From contig JAGQRA010000032.1 of NCBI GenBank assembly GCA_020425885.1, positions 1 through 6,384 of the forward strand: a stretch of 6,384 bases of DNA, written 5' to 3'. Source of the stretch: Planctomycetota bacterium (GTDB lineage: Bacteria; Planctomycetota; UBA1135; UBA2386). Shown piece by piece: positions 1 through 5,428 of this stretch. Positions within the stretch are counted from its first letter, which is position 1. Each line of letters begins with the position of its first letter. The translations under genes were made by a program, and so were the position numbers. The notes below the pieces were generated by a model. The model made no database searches and was not told the DNA's origin. It was given only the letters and a program-made list of their open reading frames with translations.

Positions 1-1173
1 ACGCCGAATCTCGACGCCATGGCCAAGGCCGGCGCCACCTTCACGCACTGCTACTCGCAGCCGCTCTGCACGCCGAGCCGGGTCAAGCTCATGACCGGGC
101 TCAGCAACATCCGCAACTACACCTCGTTCGGAATCCTGCCGCGCGGCGAGACGACGTTCGCGCACATCCTGCAGCGCGCCGGCTACCGGACCTGCGTGGT
201 CGGCAAATGGCAGCTGTTCGGCTCGCGACAGGAGCGCCTGCCGGCCGGCTCGGGCACGCTGCCCGCCGACGCCGGCTTCGACGAGCACCTGTTGTGGCAG
301 GTCGATCGCATCGGTTCGCGCTATGCCGACCCGCTCCTGGTCGAGAACGGCCGTTACCTCGAGACGACCCAGGGTCGCTACGGCCCCGATGTCTTCGCCG
401 ATCACGCGGTCGACTTCATCCGCCGTCAGCGGGCACTGGATCAACGCTACCTGCTCTACTACCCGATGGCGCTGGTGCACGACCCGTTCGACGCACCGCC
501 CGGCACCGACCCCGGGCCCGAGGGCAAGGCCGGCGTCCAGCACCGCTTCGCCGCCATGATGCATTACATGGACGCGGTCGTCGGCCGCATCCTCGCCGCC
601 ATCGACGACAACGGCGGCCGCGAGCGCACCCTGGTCCTGTTCGTCGGCGACAACGGCACCGGCCGCGCCATCACCTCACGCTGCCGCGGCCAGGATGTCC
701 AGGGCGGCAAGGGGTTGCCGAACGACCGCGGCACGCATGTGCCGCTGTTCGCGCGCTGGCCCGGCACCGTCCCCGCCAACCACCGGAGCGACGCGCTGGT
801 CGACTTCAGCGATTTCCTGCCGACGCTGTGCGCCGCCGCAGCGGAGCCGTTGCCCGCCGACCTGCATCCCGACGGTTTCTCGTTCCTGCCGCAGCTCCGC
901 GGCGAACCGGGCCCGACCCGCGACTCGATCTTCGTCTATTACAACCCACGACCCGAGCGCCCGCAGTTCCCGCGCGGCCGCTTCGCGCGCGACCGCCGCT
1001 TCAAGCTCTACGGCGATGGCCGCCTCTACGATTTGACCGCCGACCCCGAAGAGGAGCGCCCGCTCGCAGGCGAGGCCGGCGACGGTGAGATCGCGGCGGC
1101 GCGGGCAAAGCTCGCGGCCGCGATCGCGCGCATGCCGGAGCACCCGCTCGCCCTGCCTGCCGAACATCGCTGA
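1..1173 (+). CDS. Type I sulfatase (arylsulfatase-like), 5' end outside the window
   Basis: The reading frame is open from base 1 and begins inside the conserved TPNLDAMAKAGATF stretch found near the N-terminus of sulfatases. The true start and first metal-binding Asp pair are therefore upstream, and the ATG at 19 is internal. Counting from base 1, the CTPSR signature has Cys23 (expected to be oxidised to formylglycine) and Arg27. Next come GKWQLFG (Lys69, Gln71), His160 in LVHDPF, the metal-binding pair Asp217-Asn218 in VGDNG, and Lys237 in GGKG followed by RGTHVPLFARWPG. The C-terminus has the usual LYDLTADPEEERPL ending. The family (alkaline phosphatase superfamily) hydrolyses sulfate esters using Ca2+; the substrate cannot be read from sequence. 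Most family members have GKWHLG, so Gln71 replaces a usual active-site His. Any signal peptide is off the window. Placement beside glycosyltransferases suggests a glycan substrate, which is inference. Confidence 0.93.
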   Translation, partial: TPNLDAMAKAGATFTHCYSQPLCTPSRVKLMTGLSNIRNYTSFGILPRGETTFAHILQRAGYRTCVVGKWQLFGSRQERLPAGSGTLPADAGFDEHLLWQVDRIGSRYADPLLVENGRYLETTQGRYGPDVFADHAVDFIRRQRALDQRYLLYYPMALVHDPFDAPPGTDPGPEGKAGVQHRFAAMMHYMDAVVGRILAAIDDNGGRERTLVLFVGDNGTGRAITSRCRGQDVQGGKGLPNDRGTHVPLFARWPGTVPANHRSDALVDFSDFLPTLCAAAAEPLPADLHPDGFSFLPQLRGEPGPTRDSIFVYYNPRPERPQFPRGRFARDRRFKLYGDGRLYDLTADPEEERPLAGEAGDGEIAAARAKLAAAIARMPEHPLALPAEHR

Positions 1174-1212
1174 TCGCGACCCGGTGCGACCATGGCCATC
1201 GTGAGAAGGGCT

Positions 1213-1230
1213 GATCGGCCGCGACCGATC
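1213..1230. promoter_or_regulatory. Short inverted repeat upstream of the first GT4 gene
   Basis: GATCGG and CCGATC form a perfect 6-bp inverted repeat around a 6-nt centre (CCGCGA), ending 3 bp before the -10-like TAGTCT box. It would sit in the spacer of a promoter there, so an operator role is possible. A 6-bp repeat is easily found by chance in GC-rich DNA, and there is no T-run to make it a terminator for the sulfatase gene. Confidence 0.25.
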
Positions 1231-1233
1231 GAG

Positions 1234-1239
1234 TAGTCT
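1234..1239 (+). promoter_or_regulatory. -10-like box TAGTCT, possible leaderless promoter
   Basis: TAGTCT fits TAnnnT and lies 8 nt before the TTG start at 1248, so transcription would begin at or next to the start codon. A weak -35-like CTGATC lies at 1211-1216 with a 17-bp spacer (3 of 6 matches to TTGACA). No Shine-Dalgarno sequence precedes the TTG, which fits a leaderless or very short-leader message. Confidence 0.35.
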
Positions 1240-1247
1240 CGCCCGCC

Positions 1248-2576
1248 TTGCGCCTCACGTTCGTCGTCCATCAGTTCCCGCCGCGCTACTTCACCGGCAC
1301 CGAGCAGTACGCGCTCGCCGTCGGCCAGGAACTGCAACGCCGCGGCCACGACGTCGACGTGTTCTCGCTCGACCCCGCCTTCGCCGAACGCGACGGACCG
1401 TGGCGCGAATCGCGTGAGATCGTCGGCGGCCTGCCCGTGCGGCGCATCAACTACTGGATGTGGCTCGACCGCGACTGGGCCCGGCTCGAGTATCGCCACC
1501 CGTTCATGGCCGAGGTCTTCGCCCGGCATCTGCGCGACCGCGACCCCGACGTCGTCCACAGCTTCCACCTGCGTCACCTCGGCGCCGATCTGCTCGACCG
1601 GGTCCGCGAACAGGGTCGGCCGCTGTGTGTGTCGCTGACCGACTTCTGGTTCCTGTGCCCGCGCGTGATCCTGATGCGGAACGACGGCGCGCCGTGCGAT
1701 GGACCGCCAGCGGATGGCCTCGGCTGCCTGCCTTGTCATGCGCCCGAGCTGGCCCGGGAACTCGCCGCCAGCGGGGTCGAGGACGAGATCCTGGCCCTGC
1801 ATCAGAGCTCGCGCGGCCGCTCCAAGCCCGGCAACGACCTGCGCAGCCGCGTCGCCAGTCACCACGAGCGCTGGCCGTACCTGCGGCAGCGGCTGCTCGC
1901 TGCAAGGACCATCGTGGCGCCGACCGAGTATCTGCGTTCGGTCTTCGTGCAGAACGGCATCCCCGCCGCTCGCATCGCGCATCGCGGCTACGGCATCGAC
2001 ACGGCCGGGCTGCAGGCCGGCGCCGCCCGCGCGGGCACACAGGACCGACCGCTGACCTTCGGCTTCTTCGGCACCTTCGCACCACACAAGGGACCGCACG
2101 TTCTGGTCGAGGCTTTCCGCCGGGTGCGCGCCGATTGTCGCCTGCTGCTGCGCGGCCGAACCACCGACTTCCCCGACTACTCGCGCGATCTGCTCGCCGC
2201 CGCCGCGCAGGATGCCAGGATCGCGGTGCAGCCGCCGTTCGACCGGGCCGAGCTACCCGCCGCGCTCGGTTCGATCGACGTTCTCGTGGTGCCGAGCACC
2301 TGGCACGAGAACGCGCCGTTCGTCGTGCTCGAGGCCCGCGCCGCCGGCCTGCCGGTGTTGGCCAGTCGCTTCGGTGGCCTCAGCGAGGTCGTGCGCGACG
2401 GACTCGATGGCGACCTGTTCGCCGCCGGTGACGTCGACGAACTGACCGCGAAGCTGCAGCGGCTGGCCGACGAGCCGGACCGACTCGCGCATTACCGGAC
2501 CGCCGTGCAGCCGCCGAAGTCCCTGACCACCGCCGTCGACGAGTTCGAATCGATCTACGCCGAGGCGGCGCGGTGA
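1248..2576 (+). CDS. GT4-family glycosyltransferase with Cys4 motif
   Basis: Predicted retaining GT-B glycosyltransferase of 442 residues that would transfer a sugar from an activated nucleotide donor to a growing surface glycan at the cytoplasmic membrane. The N-terminal Rossmann half starts RLTFVVHQFPP and has the glycine turn FTGTEQYA (Gly17-Glu19). The C-terminal donor-binding half has FGFFGTFAPHKGP (Lys281) and the EX7E motif of GT4 enzymes, Glu354 to Glu362 in WHENAPFVVLEA. Between the halves, DFWFLCPR begins a cysteine cluster at Cys137, Cys150, Cys160 and Cys163. TTG at 1248 is chosen because it places the first beta strand at residues 2-7; no Met codon lies nearby in frame and upstream codons do not look like this family. 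It ends in a 4-bp overlap with the next GT4 gene, so the two are likely one operon. It is paralogous to the GT4 on the minus strand at 5429-6384. Donor and acceptor are unknown. Confidence 0.93.
   Translation: MRLTFVVHQFPPRYFTGTEQYALAVGQELQRRGHDVDVFSLDPAFAERDGPWRESREIVGGLPVRRINYWMWLDRDWARLEYRHPFMAEVFARHLRDRDPDVVHSFHLRHLGADLLDRVREQGRPLCVSLTDFWFLCPRVILMRNDGAPCDGPPADGLGCLPCHAPELARELAASGVEDEILALHQSSRGRSKPGNDLRSRVASHHERWPYLRQRLLAARTIVAPTEYLRSVFVQNGIPAARIAHRGYGIDTAGLQAGAARAGTQDRPLTFGFFGTFAPHKGPHVLVEAFRRVRADCRLLLRGRTTDFPDYSRDLLAAAAQDARIAVQPPFDRAELPAALGSIDVLVVPSTWHENAPFVVLEARAAGLPVLASRFGGLSEVVRDGLDGDLFAAGDVDELTAKLQRLADEPDRLAHYRTAVQPPKSLTTAVDEFESIYAEAAR
2562..2565 (+). promoter_or_regulatory. Ribosome binding site GAGG for the second GT4 gene
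   Basis: GAGG lies 7 nt before the GTG at 2573, a good Shine-Dalgarno position, inside the last codons of the upstream gene. It supports this GTG over the in-frame ATG at 2717. It also contrasts with the other start codons here, which have no such site. Confidence 0.55.
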
Positions 2577-4081
2577 CCGCGCCGCGGACCGTCGTCTGGC
2601 AGGGTCATCCGCACGCACCGGCACCGCTGGCGACGATCTTTCGCCGGCGCGGCGCAAACGGTTCGATCCGGGTCGTCGACGACGCCGGCGACGAGGTCGC
2701 GTTCGGCCCGGTGCGCATGGTCATCGAGCTTCTGCGCTGGCTCTGGCTCCAGCTCGTCGATCTCGAACTGATGCTGCTCGCCGCCATCGTCAGCCGCCGC
2801 CGCGCACCGCCGCCGCGCGAGGGCCGGGCCGGAACCGGCCCGATCGTGCTGGTGTTGCCGGTGCTGCCCGACCTGTCGCACACCTTCGTCTATCGCGAGG
2901 TGCTCGCGGTGCTACGGCAGCGGCCGGACTGGCGCGTCGTCGCGTTGCGCCGCAATCCGTCGGCACCGCGTCACGGCGAGGCCGCCGAACTGGAACGGCA
3001 CGTCACCTGGCTTCTGCGTTCGGGCATCACCCGACGCTGGCTCCGCGTGCTGCGCTGGCTCATCGGTGGCCGCGGCGGCCGCCTGTTCTCGCTCTATCGC
3101 GCCGAGCCCGCCGGCTCGCTGCGCGACCTGCTCGGCAAGAACCCGCTGCGCAACCCGTCGCATCCGGGCAACGCCTTCGAACTCGCCGACCTGCTGGCGC
3201 CGTTGCAGCCGCGCGCGATCCACGTCTACGGCTCGACCTACGCCGCCAACGTCGCGATGGGCGCGGCGCTGCTGCTCGAGCTGCCGTTCTCGATCAGCTC
3301 CTACGTCGACTTCGAGTTCCCCTACGATCACAAGATGCTGGCGGCGAAGGTGCACCGCGCCCGGTTCTGCCGCGTCGTCACCGACCACTGCCGCGACAGC
3401 CTGATGGCGCGCGATGAGCTGCGCGCGCTGCCGGCCGCGCACTTCCCGACCGTCTACCTCGGCCTCGACCTCACCAACTGGCGGCAGCAGGCGCAGCCGA
3501 CCGGTGCCGGCATCCTGGTCTCGGCGGCGCGACTGGTGCCGAAGAAGGGCCTGCACCTGCTGCCGCCGGCGCTCGCGGCGTTGCGGGCGCGCGGCGTGCC
3601 CTGCCGCTGGCGCGTGATCGGCGACGGCCCCGAGCGCGAGGTCATCGCCGCCGCCGCCGGCGAGCACGGCGTCGCCGATCTGGTCGACTTCCTCGGCCCG
3701 CTGGACTCCGCCGCCGTCCGCGCCGAGCTGCTCACCGCCGATGTCGCCGTGTTGCCCTGCGTCGTCGCCGCCGACGGCGAACGCGACGGCATCCCGGTGT
3801 TCCTCATCGAGGCGATGGCGCTCGGCGTGCCGGTCGTATCGACGCCGATCTCGGGCATCCCCGAGCTGGTGCGCGACGGCGACACCGGCTTCCTCTGCGC
3901 GCCCGGCTGTGCCGCCGCGTTGGCGGACACCCTGCAGCGGGTGCTGTCCGACCGCGAACGGACGCGGCGCGTCGCCGCCCGCGGCCGCGACGAGGTGCAC
4001 GCCACGCTCGATGTCGATGCGCGCGCTCGCGAGCTGATCGAGCTCATCGAGCGGGTCGATTCCGACCCTGCGCCGGTATAG
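2573..4081 (+). CDS. GT4-family glycosyltransferase with N-terminal extension
   Basis: 502-residue predicted GT-B glycosyltransferase resembling exopolysaccharide/colanic-acid type GT4 enzymes. The catalytic fold starts near residue 91 (IVLVLPVLPDLSHTFVYREV, the family's 'S-TF--E' opening). The middle part has the Ser/Tyr strand ISSYVDFEFPYD and VVTDHCRDSL. The donor half starts with ILVSAARLVPKKGLHLL (Lys324-Lys325), then WRVIGDGPE, then DGIPVFLIEAMALGVPVVS. Here the EX7E pair reads Asp405 to Glu413, so the first Glu is an Asp. Residues 1-90 are an extra segment without recognisable family: a basic N-terminus, then a hydrophobic/amphipathic helix at about 49-73 (MVIELLRWLWLQLVDLELML), then an Arg/Pro-rich linker. 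This may attach the enzyme to the membrane. The GTG start overlaps the previous stop (GTGA) and has a GAGG site, implying coupled translation. The next gene starts 8 bp after the stop. Substrates are unknown. Confidence 0.92.
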   Translation: MTAPRTVVWQGHPHAPAPLATIFRRRGANGSIRVVDDAGDEVAFGPVRMVIELLRWLWLQLVDLELMLLAAIVSRRRAPPPREGRAGTGPIVLVLPVLPDLSHTFVYREVLAVLRQRPDWRVVALRRNPSAPRHGEAAELERHVTWLLRSGITRRWLRVLRWLIGGRGGRLFSLYRAEPAGSLRDLLGKNPLRNPSHPGNAFELADLLAPLQPRAIHVYGSTYAANVAMGAALLLELPFSISSYVDFEFPYDHKMLAAKVHRARFCRVVTDHCRDSLMARDELRALPAAHFPTVYLGLDLTNWRQQAQPTGAGILVSAARLVPKKGLHLLPPALAALRARGVPCRWRVIGDGPEREVIAAAAGEHGVADLVDFLGPLDSAAVRAELLTADVAVLPCVVAADGERDGIPVFLIEAMALGVPVVSTPISGIPELVRDGDTGFLCAPGCAAALADTLQRVLSDRERTRRVAARGRDEVHATLDVDARARELIELIERVDSDPAPV

Positions 4082-4082
4082 T
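4077..4082 (+). promoter_or_regulatory. -10-like box TATAGT overlapping the GT4 stop codon
   Basis: TATAGT matches the TATAAT consensus at five of six positions and contains the TAG stop of the upstream gene. It is 7 nt before the GTG at 4090, so transcription would start close to that codon, giving a leaderless message for the coiled-coil gene. No convincing -35 is visible (best: TCGATT at 4056-4061, spacer 15). In this GC-rich DNA such an AT-rich hexamer stands out, but read-through from the operon may be the main source of message. Confidence 0.4.
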
Positions 4083-4089
4083 CGCTCGC

Positions 4090-4341
4090 GTGTCCTCCCC
4101 ATCCGCCGACTCCGGAGATCCCGCGGCCGTTGATCGCATGGCCGCCGAACTCGGTGCGATGCGTCAGAGCCTCGACGCCTTCGCCGAACGATTCGAACTG
4201 CTGGTGACCGACAATGCCCGATTGCAGGCACGGCTCGACGCCAGCGAGACGGCCCGCGCCGATCTGCTGGCGCAGAGCGAACGGCTTATCGAGCTGCTGG
4301 CGGAGACGCGACGCGAGCTGTGGCAATATCGCGATAGGTAG
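4090..4341 (+). CDS. Small coiled-coil protein, 83 residues, function unknown
   Basis: No family recognised. After a Ser/Pro/Asp-rich N-terminus (1-13), nearly all of the protein is a predicted coiled coil. The a and d positions run without a break at 21, 24, 28, 31, 35, 38, 42, 45, 49, 52, 56, 59, 63, 66, 70, 73, 77 and 80. They are filled mostly by Leu, Met and Phe, with Asn42 at an a position as in many parallel dimers; residues 49-63 are the weakest stretch. There is no signal peptide or membrane segment. GTG at 4090 sits 8 bp after the GT4 stop and has no Shine-Dalgarno sequence but a TATAGT box 7 nt upstream; ATG at 4138 would give a 67-residue form starting near the coil. Being last in a glycosyltransferase operon, it could be an oligomerising partner or scaffold for those enzymes, which is only inference. 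Codon use matches its neighbours, supporting a real gene. Confidence 0.72.
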   Translation: MSSPSADSGDPAAVDRMAAELGAMRQSLDAFAERFELLVTDNARLQARLDASETARADLLAQSERLIELLAETRRELWQYRDR

Positions 4342-4345
4342 ACCA

Positions 4346-4393
4346 ACGGTGCCAGGACTGAATCGCACAGGTGCGAATCAGTCCTGGCACCGT
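4346..4393. repeat. 48-bp near-perfect palindrome between convergent genes
   Basis: The left arm ACGGTGCCAGGACTGA (4346-4361) pairs perfectly over 16 bp with the right arm at 4378-4393. After one A-A mismatch (4362/4377), a further TCGCAC/GTGCGA block (4363-4368 with 4371-4376) pairs around a 2-nt centre. As RNA from either strand it would fold into a long stable hairpin. It fills the gap between the coiled-coil gene stop (4341) and the GT2 stop (4401), where a bidirectional terminator would be useful. However, no T-run follows on either side. The length and perfection suggest instead a mobile palindromic repeat of the REP or MITE kind, which often sits between convergent genes. Only one copy is present in this window. 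Confidence 0.8.
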
Positions 4394-4400
4394 ACCGATC

Positions 4401-5369
4401 TCAGCCGATGCCGCGTTCCAGCTTCCGCCCGAGCCAGCGCAGCAACATGCCCTTCAGCCCGCCGGGATTAGCTCCCGCCTTGGCGCCGAGATACTGGCCC
4501 CAGCACTGCCATTTCACGTAGTCGCGCGTCCACTGCAGCGCCGGTTCTTCCTGCTCGGGCGGCAGTCCGAGGCTCTTGACGTAATCGACGTGCTCCGCGG
4601 TCGCGTGCGGGATCCCCTCGATGCAGGCCTTCCGGGTCGGGATGCCGACCAGCCCGAACAGCCCGTTGAGGTTGCGATGATCGCAGAACGTGCGCCGCCC
4701 CTCGTCCCAGGCGCTGCGCGAGTGGCTGTGCATCACGCAGGTTCCGCCCTGATGCGCGAGGGCGAGGCCGTCGGCGATGACGCGCTTGCCGAAGAAGACG
4801 TCCTCGCCGAAGCGCCGCGGCCCGAGCGGGAATCGCTGCCACACCGAGCGCCGCAGCGCCGAGGCGACGTTGTCGAACGCGCTCAGCATCAGCTGCTCGA
4901 ACGGCGGCAGCTCGTCGAGCCGTTTGCCCTCGGGCAGGCGCTTGATGGTGACGCCATCGCCCCATCCCGGCCAACCGCGGATGCGCCGGTCGAGCACGGG
5001 TTGGCAACCGGGTCTGGGTATCTGCCGGCACCACACGCCGGCGACGTCGGCATCGGCGAACGGCGCGATCATGTGTCGCAGCCAGTCAGAGCCCTGCGGC
5101 GTCGCGTCCTGCACCGTCAGCACGACGATGTCGCCGGTCGTCGCGGCGATGCCGCGATCGCGCGTGCTGCCGTGATCGAACTCGCGCTTCGCGATCGGCA
5201 CGACGCGGAAGCCCGCCGCCTGCAGCCGTTCGACGGTGCCATCGGAGGAGCCGCTGTCGATCGCGAGCAGCTCGTCGAAGCCGGGGTCCTGCTGGGCGGT
5301 GATGCCGGCGAGGACCTCGTCGAGGAGCGGGCCGGCGTTCAGGGTCGGCATGACGAGGGAGATGCGCAC
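4401..5369 (-). CDS. GT2-family glycosyltransferase, rhamnosyltransferase-like
   Basis: Predicted inverting GT-A glycosyltransferase of 322 residues. It begins VRISLVMPTLNAG, with the nucleotide-binding Asp38 in AIDSGSSDGT. Next are FDHGSTRDRGIAATTGD (64-80) and VVLTVQDATP, whose Gln87-Asp88-Ala89 takes the place of the DxD metal/donor motif, as is usual in bacterial rhamnosyltransferases. VAGVWCRQIPRP, FDNVASALRRSVW and FGEDVFFGKR follow, with Glu189-Asp190 the likely catalytic acidic pair, then MHSHSRS. This order of motifs is typical of dTDP-rhamnose transferases of O-antigen or exopolysaccharide loci, but the sugar is not proven. The frame stays open upstream to about 5636, but those codons translate to Arg-rich shadow sequence and overlap the preceding GT4. 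GTG at 5369 is therefore chosen, placing the first beta strand at residues 2-7. It is 59 bp after the GT4 stop and probably co-transcribed with it. Confidence 0.9.
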   Translation of the reverse strand: MRISLVMPTLNAGPLLDEVLAGITAQQDPGFDELLAIDSGSSDGTVERLQAAGFRVVPIAKREFDHGSTRDRGIAATTGDIVVLTVQDATPQGSDWLRHMIAPFADADVAGVWCRQIPRPGCQPVLDRRIRGWPGWGDGVTIKRLPEGKRLDELPPFEQLMLSAFDNVASALRRSVWQRFPLGPRRFGEDVFFGKRVIADGLALAHQGGTCVMHSHSRSAWDEGRRTFCDHRNLNGLFGLVGIPTRKACIEGIPHATAEHVDYVKSLGLPPEQEEPALQWTRDYVKWQCWGQYLGAKAGANPGGLKGMLLRWLGRKLERGIG

Positions 5370-5376
5370 GGCTCGG

Positions 5377-5382
5377 ATGATG
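5377..5382 (-). promoter_or_regulatory. Weak -10-like box CATCAT upstream of the GT2 start
   Basis: On the minus strand CATCAT (4 of 6 to TATAAT, lacking the first T) ends 7 nt before the GTG at 5369. TGGCCA at 5400-5405 lies 17 bp further upstream (4 of 6 to TTGACA). No clear Shine-Dalgarno sequence precedes the GTG. The spacing repeats that at 1234 and 4077, but the hexamer is poor. Confidence 0.2.
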
Positions 5383-5428
5383 GCAGGTCGAAGTGAGGAT
5401 GGCCACCGGCAGCGGCGGCATGGCAAGA

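Noticed and set aside
1026..2099. 357-residue open frame on the minus strand opposite the first GT4
   Set aside because: It lies antisense to a clearly homologous gene, has no recognisable domain and has Ala/Arg/Gln/Asp-rich composition typical of a shadow frame in GC-rich DNA.
2912..4231. 439-residue open frame on the minus strand opposite the second GT4
   Set aside because: Arg/Gln/Ala/Asp-rich and repetitive with no motif; it spans two plus-strand genes and their junction. Its length comes from GC-biased third positions.
4327..4336. 10-bp palindrome TATCGCGATA just before the coiled-coil gene stop
   Set aside because: Short, inside a coding region, with no partner site; likely chance.
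4346..4393. Calling the palindrome a rho-independent terminator outright
   Set aside because: No T-rich run follows the stem on either strand, so only its palindromic structure is certain.
4371..5396. 341-residue open frame on the plus strand opposite the GT2 gene
   Set aside because: It begins inside the palindrome and mirrors the GT2 gene; no domain is seen, whereas the minus strand shows a full set of GT2 motifs.
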